A stretch of 51,545 nt of DNA, from the NCBI GenBank assembly GCA_025056095.1, contig JANWVW010000002.1:1-51545 (forward strand), written 5' to 3'. The stretch is from Bacteroidia bacterium. Lineage in GTDB: Bacteria > Bacteroidota > Bacteroidia > JANWVE01. Below are positions 38,731 to 47,224 of the stretch, piece after piece. The translations under genes were made by a program, and so were the position numbers. Within the stretch, counting starts at the first letter, position 1, and every line of letters starts with the position of its first letter. The notes under the pieces were generated by a model. The model searched no databases. It saw nothing but the letters and a program-made list of their open reading frames with translations, and had not been told where the DNA came from.

Positions 38731-38795
38731 ATTTATTCCAATTTATTCAAAGTTTCAAGATAGTTCTAATTATTTAGTTCAAATAAGTTCAAAAA

Positions 38796-40238
38796 TTATT
38801 TTGTAATCGCTTTGAGCATAGCTTGTACTGCGGGTTCGGTTAGATTCAAAAAAGTACTTGGGTACATACCTATCCAGAAAACCAAAATTACCAAGGGCAA
38901 TAATACTAAATTTTCGGTGAGGCTCAAATCTTTGATATTTTGGGTATGCTCGGTTTTTTCACCAAACATCACACCTTGGAACATTCTGAGCATATACACT
39001 GCACCAAAAATAATTGTTAGCCCTGCTACTGCAGCTAACCAAACATTTTTTTGGAATAAGCCCGAAAGTAGCAAAAATTCGCCCACAAAGCCGTTGGTAA
39101 GAGGTAAAGCCACACTTCCTAATAGTAAAATGGTAAAATACACCGTAAGAATAGGCGTAGTTTGGGTAATTCCACCTAATTCGTTGATTTGTCGGCTATT
39201 TGTACGTTGGTAAATCAATTCTACTACATAAAACAAGCCTACTACATTGATACCGTGTGCCAACATTTGCACCAACGCTCCTTGCAAGGCTTGGGCATTG
39301 AGGCAAAATACACCTGCTGCCATGAGTCCTACGTGAGAAAAAGACGAGTAGGCTAGTAAGCGTTTCATGTCTTGTTGCCTAATGGCAATAATTGCCCCAT
39401 AAACAATGCCAATAATAGCTAAAATGATAACAGGAGTTGCCCACATTTCTACACCTTTGGGGACAATCGGTAAAAGCCAACGAAATAAGCTATAAATCCC
39501 CATTTTGAGCATAATGCCCGAGAGCAACATAGTAGCAGGTGTGGGTGCGATAGTGTAAGTGTCAGGTTGCCAAGTATGAAAAGGAAATATCGGCATTTTG
39601 ATAGCAAAGGCAATAAACAAGCCCCAAAATAAATAGCTTTGCACTTCAGGTGTGAGGTTGAGTTTGGTATAAGCTGCAATATCAGCTGTGTGGGGAAGTG
39701 GAGTTTGTAAATACAAGTAAATCAAGGAAATAAGCATAAACAAGCTACCGAATACGGTATAAATAAAAAACTTAAATGTAACTTGTATGCGATTTTCTCC
39801 GCCCCAAATTGCCGCTAAAAAATAGACAGGAATCAGGGCTGCTTCCCAAAAAAGATAATACAAAAAAGCATCTTGTGCCGTAAACACACCTACCAAAGCA
39901 CTTTCCATGAATAAAATTAGTGCCGAAAACGTGGCAGGATTTTTATAGTCTTTGCCCCAAGTAGAAAGGATAATGAACGGTACTAACAAGGTAGTGAGTA
40001 GTACTAGCAAAATGCTTATACCATCTACACCTACGTAAAAATTGATGCCTAAGGTTTTTATCCAAGGTACATTGGTAACAAATTGTAGCCCTTGGGTGCT
40101 ATTAAAATTTGCAACATAGTAAAGCGAAACGGCAAATTCGGTTAGGGCAAAACCAAAAGCAATTTTTTTGGCATTTTCACCTCTCAAAAAGGCGGTAATT
40201 ATTCCCGCAAGGAGCGGAATGAGTATAAGAATGAGCAT
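38796..40238 (-). CDS. nuoM: NADH-quinone oxidoreductase subunit M
   Basis: 480 residues, about 14 membrane helices; the middle antiporter-like subunit. Motifs: FLYYLFWEAALIPVYFLAAI with the conserved membrane glutamate, KMPIFPFHTWQPDTYTIAPT and KRLLAYSSFSHVGLMAAG. It lies 65 bases upstream of nuoN. It is separated from nuoL by a truncated Uma2-like gene. Confidence 0.95.
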   Translation of the reverse strand: MLILILIPLLAGIITAFLRGENAKKIAFGFALTEFAVSLYYVANFNSTQGLQFVTNVPWIKTLGINFYVGVDGISILLVLLTTLLVPFIILSTWGKDYKNPATFSALILFMESALVGVFTAQDAFLYYLFWEAALIPVYFLAAIWGGENRIQVTFKFFIYTVFGSLFMLISLIYLYLQTPLPHTADIAAYTKLNLTPEVQSYLFWGLFIAFAIKMPIFPFHTWQPDTYTIAPTPATMLLSGIMLKMGIYSLFRWLLPIVPKGVEMWATPVIILAIIGIVYGAIIAIRQQDMKRLLAYSSFSHVGLMAAGVFCLNAQALQGALVQMLAHGINVVGLFYVVELIYQRTNSRQINELGGITQTTPILTVYFTILLLGSVALPLTNGFVGEFLLLSGLFQKNVWLAAVAGLTIIFGAVYMLRMFQGVMFGEKTEHTQNIKDLSLTENLVLLPLVILVFWIGMYPSTFLNLTEPAVQAMLKAITK

Positions 40239-40270
40239 ATTTTATTCAGTTATGTTTCTGCATATATTTT

Positions 40271-40594
40271 TTAGTTTTTCTGCAAATCTATCAATTCCTG
40301 CAAAACATAGCCTTGTAATTGTATTTTTTCAAAAATAGCTATATTACAAGTACGTGTACTTTTCTCTAATTGAATACCTACTTCGTTGGTAAAAATTTGA
40401 TAGTCTTTGCTAAGTTTTTGCCATAAAAATCCTGATAATTTTCCAATGATAAAACTTTGCAAAGCACTTGAACCCACTACATTTTCTATGCTTTTTTTAT
40501 TTTGTAATGCTTCTTTATAGCCTTTGTAAAAAATAGGTTTTCCTTCGGCAATTTCATAAACCAAATTTTTGGGTACTTTGCGTTTGGTAATCAT
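40271..40594 (-). CDS. Truncated Uma2-family (PD-(D/E)XK) protein between nuoL and nuoM
   Basis: 107 residues matching only the N-terminal half of Uma2-type proteins, which are usually ~190 residues: YEIAEGKPIFYKGY, then SSALQSFIIGKLSGFLWQKL and TNEVGIQLEKS. At the place where the family has a catalytic Asp (D-I-x-IFDK) it reads CNIAIFEK, with Asn instead of Asp, and the following catalytic core is missing. It is therefore probably inactive or a remnant still being read. Gaps of 27 and 32 bases place it inside the nuoL-M-N unit, so it would be cotranscribed without blocking nuoM. Confidence 0.6.
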   Translation of the reverse strand: MITKRKVPKNLVYEIAEGKPIFYKGYKEALQNKKSIENVVGSSALQSFIIGKLSGFLWQKLSKDYQIFTNEVGIQLEKSTRTCNIAIFEKIQLQGYVLQELIDLQKN

Positions 40595-40621
40595 TGCTTA
40601 TTTTCAGAAAACTACATACTT

Positions 40622-42547
40622 CTATCCAAAAAATTGCACAAAAAGAATGACTGCCATCCCTAATACCATTGCCAAGATATATAAACCTACCTTTCCCGTC
40701 TGAATATAGCGAAGTACATCACTCATTTCTTTGACTGTAATCCCCGCTTGCATAACAAGCATATCTATTATATACACCTCTACAAATTGGTGAAATTTCA
40801 CTGAAAGCCATTCACAGGGTCTGACAATTAAGAAATCATAAATTTCATCAACATAATATTTTTGATAGACCAACTTGGGAAAGCCTTGCATTTTTTCGTC
40901 TGCGGGTGGCACCTGTTTTTGAGCCACAAAGAACATATATGCCAACACCAACGAAATAAGAGCAACCCCTACCGAAACGCCCATTAAACCAAACTCTTGG
41001 GCATGACTCAAATGCGAGGGCTCAAATGCCGCGGGATTAACCTTTTGCGATAAGGCAAAAAACGGCTTCATAAAATTGCCTAACCAATTGGCATTTTCAG
41101 CAAATACCGCAGGAATACCAATAAAACCACCCACTGTTGAAAGAATTGCCAAAATAATTAAGGGCAAAGTCATCACCCAAGGTGATTCATGGATATGGTG
41201 CTCTTGCTCGTGTGTACCTCTAAATTTGCCCGAAAAAGTAAGGAAAAGCAAGCGAAACATATAAAACGAAGTTAAGGCAGAACCCACAACGGCAAGCCCC
41301 CACATAAACGTATTTTTTTCAAATACGTGCATCAAAATTTCATCTTTGGAAAAAAAGCCCGCAAAAGGTGGAATACCTGCAATAGCTAATGTACCAACAA
41401 AAAAGGTGAAATATGTAATTTTGATATGTTTGCCCAAGCCTCCCATATTTCTAATATCTTGCTCGTGGTGCAAAGCATGAATTACACTTCCTGCACCCAA
41501 AAAAAGCAATGCCTTGAAAAAAGCATGGGTAATAACGTGAAATAATGCCGCGCTATAAGCCATTACCCCTAAACCTAAAAACATATAACCCAACTGGCTT
41601 ACAGTAGAATATGCCAATACCTTTTTTATATCGTTTTGGAAAATACCTATCGTAGCGGCTAACAGTGCCGTTGCCAAGCCAACAACTGCCACTACACTCA
41701 ACGTAAACGGTGCCAAAGTATAAAGTACATTAGAACGCACTACCATGTAAATCCCTGCTGTAACCATCGTGGCAGCGTGTATCAAAGCGGAAACAGGCGT
41801 AGGACCCGCCATCGCATCGGGTAACCAAGTATAAAGCGGAATTTGTGCCGATTTACCCACTGCCCCAACAAAAAGCAGCAACGTAATAGCTATCATTAAG
41901 CTATCGTTCATTTTGAATATCTCTGCCGCTTTCTTAAATACTTCGCTGTATTCTACTGTATTAAATTGCTGGATGATAAAAAATATGCCCAACAAAAAGC
42001 CCAAATCGCCGATACGGTTCATAACAAAGGCTTTGCGTGCTGCATAGTTGTATGCCGTATTTTTATTCCAAAAACCGATTAAAAGATAAGAACACAAACC
42101 TACACCTTCCCAACCAATAAACATTATGACATAGTTTGAGCCTAAAATGAGCAAAAGCATAGAGAACATAAACAAGTTCAAAAAAGCCATAAACTTGCCG
42201 TAGCCCTCGTCTTCGCCCATATAACCGATAGAGTAGATATGAATAAGTGAACCTACACCCGTAACGAATAAAAGCATTAAGAGCGAAAGTTGGTCAATAA
42301 GAAATGAAAACGAAATTTTGAATTTCCCTACGCTAATCCAATCAAACAAAGTTAGGGTAATAGGTTGGCTGCCACCGCTTATAAACGCATTGAACAACAC
42401 AAGCGAAATAATGAAAGTACTTGCCGAAGCAACTACCGCAATGATGCCCACCAACGGCTTGGCAATTTTGCGAAAAAGCAACCCATTGAGAATAAAACCT
42501 AATAACGGAAGGGCAGGAATAAGGCTAATTAGTAGTTTGTAATTCAT
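40622..42547 (-). CDS. nuoL: NADH-quinone oxidoreductase subunit L
   Basis: 641 residues, about 16 membrane helices plus the long lateral helix near the C terminus; the distal antiporter-like subunit of complex I. Conserved stretches: NYVIMFIGWEGVGLCSYLLI with the key glutamate, PLYTWLPDAMAGPTPVSAL, HAATMVTAGIYMV and KKVLAYSTVSQLGYM. First gene of the unit nuoL-(Uma2 fragment)-nuoM-nuoN, with its own promoter. Order L-M-N is normal although the unit is detached from nuoK. Confidence 0.96.
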   Translation of the reverse strand: MNYKLLISLIPALPLLGFILNGLLFRKIAKPLVGIIAVVASASTFIISLVLFNAFISGGSQPITLTLFDWISVGKFKISFSFLIDQLSLLMLLFVTGVGSLIHIYSIGYMGEDEGYGKFMAFLNLFMFSMLLLILGSNYVIMFIGWEGVGLCSYLLIGFWNKNTAYNYAARKAFVMNRIGDLGFLLGIFFIIQQFNTVEYSEVFKKAAEIFKMNDSLMIAITLLLFVGAVGKSAQIPLYTWLPDAMAGPTPVSALIHAATMVTAGIYMVVRSNVLYTLAPFTLSVVAVVGLATALLAATIGIFQNDIKKVLAYSTVSQLGYMFLGLGVMAYSAALFHVITHAFFKALLFLGAGSVIHALHHEQDIRNMGGLGKHIKITYFTFFVGTLAIAGIPPFAGFFSKDEILMHVFEKNTFMWGLAVVGSALTSFYMFRLLFLTFSGKFRGTHEQEHHIHESPWVMTLPLIILAILSTVGGFIGIPAVFAENANWLGNFMKPFFALSQKVNPAAFEPSHLSHAQEFGLMGVSVGVALISLVLAYMFFVAQKQVPPADEKMQGFPKLVYQKYYVDEIYDFLIVRPCEWLSVKFHQFVEVYIIDMLVMQAGITVKEMSDVLRYIQTGKVGLYILAMVLGMAVILFVQFFG

Positions 42548-42857
42548 AGTAAGGCTTTATCTAAAAAGGTAAAATATTGTTTTTCACGTGCAAATATAAA
42601 CCTTTCATGCAAAACCCGCACAAAGTAACAAAAAACTTACCGCTTTTTGAATATTTACTACTTCTCTAAACTACAAAACTCAAAAAAATGACGGTTAATA
42701 GCATACTTTTTAATTCCCAAAGCATTAAGCCAATGTTACGTAAGTTATCATTTTGTTAAATATACTTTTTGCTTACGAAAAACACCTCATAAAGCCATAA
42801 TTTTGTGCTAATATTTCAAGAAAATACTTTTATACAACCTTTTTTTTCGTTAGGCTT
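42548..42857. other. Divergent intergenic region between nuoL and a T9SS gene
   Basis: 310 bases without a gene. It holds the nuoL promoter (42591-42624) and, for the plus-strand gene, a perfect -7 box TAATTTTG at 42798-42805 without a well-spaced -33 element. Confidence 0.45.
42591..42624 (-). promoter_or_regulatory. Promoter of nuoL-nuoM-nuoN
   Basis: Minus strand: TTTG (42624-42621), 22 bases, TATATTTG (42598-42591). The -7 element is exact and the spacing slightly long. Confidence 0.45.
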
Positions 42858-45233
42858 ATGAAATCTTTTTTACAAGGTCTTTGGGTTTTGGTTTTAGTTC
42901 TGCTCGTGAACACGGCTTGGGGGCAGTTATTAGTTCAAGATTTTAGTACGAACCTAGCTTCTTTTAGCAACTCTACCGTTACAACAGGTACGTACGCAAG
43001 TGCTACACCCAATAATACACAGTTTACCGCTTTGGCATCATCAGGTATAGGAATGACAATTGACGTTTCATCAGGGACACTTAATTTTGTAAGAACAGGT
43101 AATTCAGGTGCTTTTGTAAGAAATGTAAATTTTAGCCCTACACCATCAGCTTTGCATATTCAATTTGACTTAAATGTTACCACTACTGCAAGTGCTACAA
43201 GCGCTGCCACAATGTATGTGGGTCAAAGCCAAACAAATGATAATGCCACTCCCCCAAATGCAAATGTGCATTCACGCCTCGCTTTTAACTTTGTAAATGC
43301 TAATCAATTTAGATTACGCGACGTAGCTGGAGGTACAAATGCACCCAACGCATATTCAGGTACACAAACCATTACATGGGTAATTAACAACTCAGGGGCT
43401 ACTTTAACTTACTCAGCTCCAGATGGTACAAGTGAAACAGTTGCTGACGACAGATGGGACGTTTGGGTTGGAACTTCAAGAGAACTTAATGAAGCCTCTG
43501 TAACAACAAGTACAGTTCCCCTCAATCAAATTAAATTTCTTTTTTCAGGTGAAGTCGGTACAATGAATTTTGATAACTTAATAATTCAGCCACTTGATGT
43601 GCAGTTTAGAAGTAAAACCTCAGGTAACTTGAACGCTACCGCCTCTTGGGAAGCCTCTCTTGATGGCTCTACTTGGTATAATGCAAACTTTTTCCCTTCC
43701 ATATCTTCTAATGCAATCCAAATACAAAATGGACACAATATAACCGTAACCAACAACATTACACTTGACCAACTTACTATAAATTCAGGAGGTACGCTAA
43801 CCGTGAATAATGGTGTAACTTTAACTGCTAACGATGGCACAGGTACAGATATTACAGTGAATGGAACTCTCAACACCAACACCACAGGAGTTGTTTTAGG
43901 CTCAGGCAGTTTCACATTAGGTTCAGGAGCAACTCTTCGCACTGCCAATACAAGTGGTGTTTCGGCAAGTATTATCGTTTCAGGTACACAAACCTACAAT
44001 GCAGGAGCAAACTATGAATTTAATAACCCAAGTGCCAACCAAGATGCAGGTTTTCCCACAGGAGTAACTACTATGAACAACCTCATTATCAATACAGGGG
44101 CCGCTAATCGTGTAAATTTGAATAAGAATATTACTGTAAGTGGTACAGTTACCCTTATCCAAGGTGATTTGAACCTAAATGGATTTAACATATCCTTAGG
44201 CTCAACAGGGAGCATCGCCGAAAATATTGCCTCACAACATCTTATCAAAGATTTAACTGCCACTACGGACACAGGCGTGAAAGGCGGCTACATTGAAGCT
44301 ACAGGCAGAACAGTCAATACTGGTACTACTCAAATTGCAGGGTTAGGTGTGTATTTGCAAACCTCTGCGGGTAGTTACAACGATTTGCAAGTACGTCGTT
44401 ATCATTATACTGCAAATAATGGGGTAGGTATTCGTTTAGTCTATCAATTAAGTAGCCCAAGCGTAGGGACCAACCCAACCACTATCGGCTTCCGCATGCC
44501 TACTGCAGAGGAAAATCCGAATAGTCTTACCTTAAATCGTATCTATCGTTGGTCAAGTATGTTAGGCTGGGAATTTATCGCAACCTCTGTAAGTTGTACG
44601 AGCTTAGGTTCTCCTATTTGCACTAATTCTGCTCAAACGACCTTCTCCTCTTGGAGTTTGGGCAACGACAGCAATGCCCAATTACCCATTACTTTGCTGA
44701 GTTTCAAAGCAGAGCGAACTTATCTGACAAGCCCCGAAGTTCGCCTCACTTGGCAAACCGCCCAAGAAATCAACAACAAAGGTTTTGAGATAGAATTTAG
44801 CCCCGATTTGAAAGAATTTACCAAAATCGCCTTTGCTGATGGTGCAGGCAGTACAAATATACCTAAAAATTACACCTTAAACATAAACAATCCTTTGGCA
44901 GGTTACTACCGCTTGAAACAAATTGACTTTGACGGTAGCTACGAATATAGCCCTGTGGCATTTGTAGAAAAAGCCCAAAATTACACTCAAATTAGCCTCT
45001 ACCCTAACCCAATAGCAGAGGTCATTCATTTGGACGGATTAGAACCTAACCAAAAATATGCCTTCAAAATTCAAAATGTCCAAGGGCAACTTATTCAGCA
45101 CACAGAAGGCACACAAGAGCAGGCTTCACAAAATCTTAGTCAAATTTTCAAAAATCAAAAAACAGGGGTGTATTTTATCCAAATTATAGGAGGTGGCAAG
45201 CCAATCACTACCTTAAAAGTAGTAAAACAATAA
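42858..45233 (+). CDS. Secreted adhesin-like protein with T9SS C-terminal sorting domain
   Basis: 791 residues. Signal peptide ending NTAWGQ; residues ~25-245 look like a jelly-roll or LamG-like domain; ~250-460 is a Thr/Asn/Gly-rich repetitive beta region with alternating polar pattern (ITVTNNITLDQLTINSGGTL, then TVNNGVTLTAN) typical of beta-helical surface proteins; then a domain beginning LPITLLSFKAERT and a type A sorting domain (SLYPNPIAEVIHL ... GVYFIQIIGGG ... LKVVKQ). Export by T9SS and surface display are clear. Adhesion is inferred from the repeat type; there is no enzyme motif. Confidence 0.85.
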   Translation: MKSFLQGLWVLVLVLLVNTAWGQLLVQDFSTNLASFSNSTVTTGTYASATPNNTQFTALASSGIGMTIDVSSGTLNFVRTGNSGAFVRNVNFSPTPSALHIQFDLNVTTTASATSAATMYVGQSQTNDNATPPNANVHSRLAFNFVNANQFRLRDVAGGTNAPNAYSGTQTITWVINNSGATLTYSAPDGTSETVADDRWDVWVGTSRELNEASVTTSTVPLNQIKFLFSGEVGTMNFDNLIIQPLDVQFRSKTSGNLNATASWEASLDGSTWYNANFFPSISSNAIQIQNGHNITVTNNITLDQLTINSGGTLTVNNGVTLTANDGTGTDITVNGTLNTNTTGVVLGSGSFTLGSGATLRTANTSGVSASIIVSGTQTYNAGANYEFNNPSANQDAGFPTGVTTMNNLIINTGAANRVNLNKNITVSGTVTLIQGDLNLNGFNISLGSTGSIAENIASQHLIKDLTATTDTGVKGGYIEATGRTVNTGTTQIAGLGVYLQTSAGSYNDLQVRRYHYTANNGVGIRLVYQLSSPSVGTNPTTIGFRMPTAEENPNSLTLNRIYRWSSMLGWEFIATSVSCTSLGSPICTNSAQTTFSSWSLGNDSNAQLPITLLSFKAERTYLTSPEVRLTWQTAQEINNKGFEIEFSPDLKEFTKIAFADGAGSTNIPKNYTLNINNPLAGYYRLKQIDFDGSYEYSPVAFVEKAQNYTQISLYPNPIAEVIHLDGLEPNQKYAFKIQNVQGQLIQHTEGTQEQASQNLSQIFKNQKTGVYFIQIIGGGKPITTLKVVKQ

Positions 45234-45243
45234 GCTGCCTCTG

Positions 45244-45278
45244 CAAAAAAAAAAATCCCCACTTTGAAAAAGTGGGGA
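45244..45278 (-). terminator. Terminator of hsp20, possibly also of the T9SS gene
   Basis: A 10-bp stem TCCCCACTTT / AAAGTGGGGA (45256-45265, 45269-45278) with loop GAA. On the minus strand it runs into a 12-base T run, ideal for hsp20, which ends 21 bases earlier. Confidence 0.9.
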
Positions 45279-45298
45279 ATATTTCATTCTTACCCTAA

Positions 45299-45724
45299 TT
45301 AGCTGATATTTATTACGCGAGTAGGTTTAGGTTTAGCCTCTTCTTTTTTAGGCAAATTGATGTGCAAAATACCATCTTCGTATTTAGCATCAATTTGGTC
45401 TATTTCGATAGTTTGAGGCAAAGTGAAAGAGCGTTGGAATGAAGTATGGCTAAACTCTCTGCGAGTATAGCGTTCATTTTTCTCTTCTTTTTCTTGTTTG
45501 GCTTCTGCAGAAATAGTGAGGACATTGTTATCAATGCTTACCTTAAAGTCCTCTTTTTTCAAGCCGGGAGCAGCTACTTCTACACGGAAGCCATTTTCAT
45601 TTTCTATAATGTTTACAGAAGGAACGTTCTGCTCTACTTGTGGAAAATGTATTAAATCTTTTCCAAAAAAGTCTTCTAAAAAGTTAGAAAAAGGAAAACT
45701 ACGATTAAATCTAATGATTGACAT
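45299..45724 (-). CDS. Hsp20/alpha-crystallin small heat-shock protein
   Basis: 141 residues. An N-terminal aromatic arm (FNRSFPFSNFLEDFFG), an alpha-crystallin domain from about residue 36 to 127 (AAPGLKKEDFKVSIDNNVLT, then GILHINLPKKE), and a C-terminal I-x-I anchor (VINIS). It is a cytoplasmic ATP-independent holdase that keeps unfolding proteins soluble. Intact. The upstream gap contains a 9-bp inverted repeat that may be a control site. Confidence 0.94.
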   Translation of the reverse strand: MSIIRFNRSFPFSNFLEDFFGKDLIHFPQVEQNVPSVNIIENENGFRVEVAAPGLKKEDFKVSIDNNVLTISAEAKQEKEEKNERYTRREFSHTSFQRSFTLPQTIEIDQIDAKYEDGILHINLPKKEEAKPKPTRVINIS

Positions 45725-45861
45725 AACTTTTAAGAGGTTTAGAGGTTTAACAATAAGTTTGAAATAAGTTTTTGTTTGTTGTAAGTTTTGGGTTTATTAC
45801 CCATACACCTTTGTTTTAACAATTTATATACCGCTAGCCCAGAATTAGAAATCTTAATGCC

Positions 45862-45896
45862 ATTTTGTCAATTTTTGTACTTTTTTATGACAAAAT
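45862..45896. promoter_or_regulatory. Inverted repeat upstream of hsp20
   Basis: ATTTTGTCA (45862-45870) and TGACAAAAT (45888-45896), perfect 9-bp arms with a 17-base spacer, about 140 bases before hsp20 and just after the imelysin gene. It could be an operator or a hairpin at the imelysin 3' end; no T run follows. Confidence 0.4.
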
Positions 45897-45911
45897 AGCA
45901 TTTTAGGAAAG

Positions 45912-47021
45912 TCAATCTCCATCGCCACTGCTAAAAGTAATAGTAATGCCTAATAGCGAACTCATATCTGCCTTGAAAAAGCGTGTATGTTTTTGCAATT
46001 CAGTATGAAAATTATCAATTACCTGTGGGGAATGTTGAATTTGTACAGAAAGCCGTATTTGCGTAGGAATAGCTCTAAAACTATTTTTCACCATCGCCCA
46101 TTGAGCTTCAGTGGAGGAGATAAGAGCCTGCCCACCTTCTACGTTTTGTAAATATTCCTTAAAGCCAATACCATCTTGCCCTTCCTTGGCTTTGCCATAC
46201 CAAATATTTTCAATAGCTTGCAAGTGAGCTTCAATCATAGCGAGAGATTTGCCTGAATAATAAGCTTCTACGCGAGCAGGTTCGGGTTGGGTCTGCCCTG
46301 GTCGTTTGCCCAAAGGCAAGCCAACTTTGAAGTTTTTAATACTTTCAAAACTTTTCACAAATTCGTTGTAAAGTTGTGAAGTACTACTGCCTATGTCCGT
46401 ACCTGTATTACTCACAAATTCCAAAGCATAACTACCATTCCATGCGTTAGCAACCTCATCCACACGAGTTTTGAGATTATTTACGGCATTTACCAAAAAA
46501 CTGCGACGGTTAGCATTATTAAAACTATTCAAAACAGCTTGGTTATCATTATTAAAATTGAAAATTAAATATTCAATAGCTAAAAATCCGCGTGCATCGC
46601 GGTTAAAATCATTGAAATTAGCATTATTATTAGCAATGGCATTTTCTATTTTGGTAGGGCTTATAGGAAAGGTGCCAATTTCTTCTAGCAAACTTTTGCG
46701 TATGCCTTCCTCACCTGCAGGGCCAAAGTTGTAAGCATTAGCATATTGCCAAGAGAGATAAGCATTTTCCCAAGTATTTTGTAAGATAGACAAATTAGTG
46801 GCACTAGGAGTTTGTACAAAGTTATCGGTAGCGGCTTTTAAGGCATTTACTTTGCTTTGCAAATCTTGAAAAGCAGGTTTTATGAGGTTTTGAGCAAAGT
46901 TTTCTAACATTTGTGTTCTATCAAATTTATCCGAAGGGTTGTTTTCTTTGTGTGTTTTACACGAAATGACGCTAAACAATAACAGGGTAGTAGCACTTAA
47001 CGAGAGAAAAATTTTTTCCAT
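45912..47021 (-). CDS. Imelysin-family (M75/IrpA-like) lipoprotein
   Basis: 369 residues from ATG 47021 (MEKIFLSLSATTLLLFSVISC). An earlier TTG is less likely. The lipobox FSVISC makes it a lipoprotein of the periplasm or outer membrane. The imelysin all-helical domain follows, with WENAYLSWQYANAYNFGPAG and RDARGFLAIEYLIFNF. The family motif GxHxxE reads GFLAIE here, keeping Glu but not His. Members are often iron-regulated and linked to iron uptake. A palindrome and a -7 box lie directly upstream. Proteolytic activity is doubtful; iron handling is inferred. Confidence 0.85.
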   Translation of the reverse strand: MEKIFLSLSATTLLLFSVISCKTHKENNPSDKFDRTQMLENFAQNLIKPAFQDLQSKVNALKAATDNFVQTPSATNLSILQNTWENAYLSWQYANAYNFGPAGEEGIRKSLLEEIGTFPISPTKIENAIANNNANFNDFNRDARGFLAIEYLIFNFNNDNQAVLNSFNNANRRSFLVNAVNNLKTRVDEVANAWNGSYALEFVSNTGTDIGSSTSQLYNEFVKSFESIKNFKVGLPLGKRPGQTQPEPARVEAYYSGKSLAMIEAHLQAIENIWYGKAKEGQDGIGFKEYLQNVEGGQALISSTEAQWAMVKNSFRAIPTQIRLSVQIQHSPQVIDNFHTELQKHTRFFKADMSSLLGITITFSSGDGD

Positions 47022-47077
47022 GGTTTCAATCAACTTTTGTATGAATAAGTAAAATACCAGAAAGCATATTTTAGGTG

Positions 47078-47085
47078 CAAATCTA
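47078..47085 (-). promoter_or_regulatory. -7 element of the imelysin gene
   Basis: TAGATTTG on the minus strand, an exact TAnnTTTG, followed by CACC, about 57 bases before the ATG. A -33 TTTG is not seen, as might be expected of an activator- or repressor-controlled promoter. Confidence 0.45.
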
Positions 47086-47095
47086 CAAAAACTGA

Positions 47096-47110
47096 TTAGA
47101 ATTAGTCTAA
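47096..47110. promoter_or_regulatory. Palindromic operator candidate for the imelysin gene
   Basis: TTAGA-ATTAG-TCTAA, 5-bp arms in a 15-base palindrome, 10 bases upstream of the -7 box. The position suits a repressor such as a Fur/DtxR-type iron regulator; this is inference from gene context. Confidence 0.45.
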
Positions 47111-47224
47111 ATAAGTTTAATTTTCTCTCGTTTTTTTAGTACAAGGCTGGATAAAATTGTTATTTGTGATATTAAGCAATTCACCTTAATCAGCCTAAAA
47201 TTTCAGGCCTTATTTGTGTGAGAG

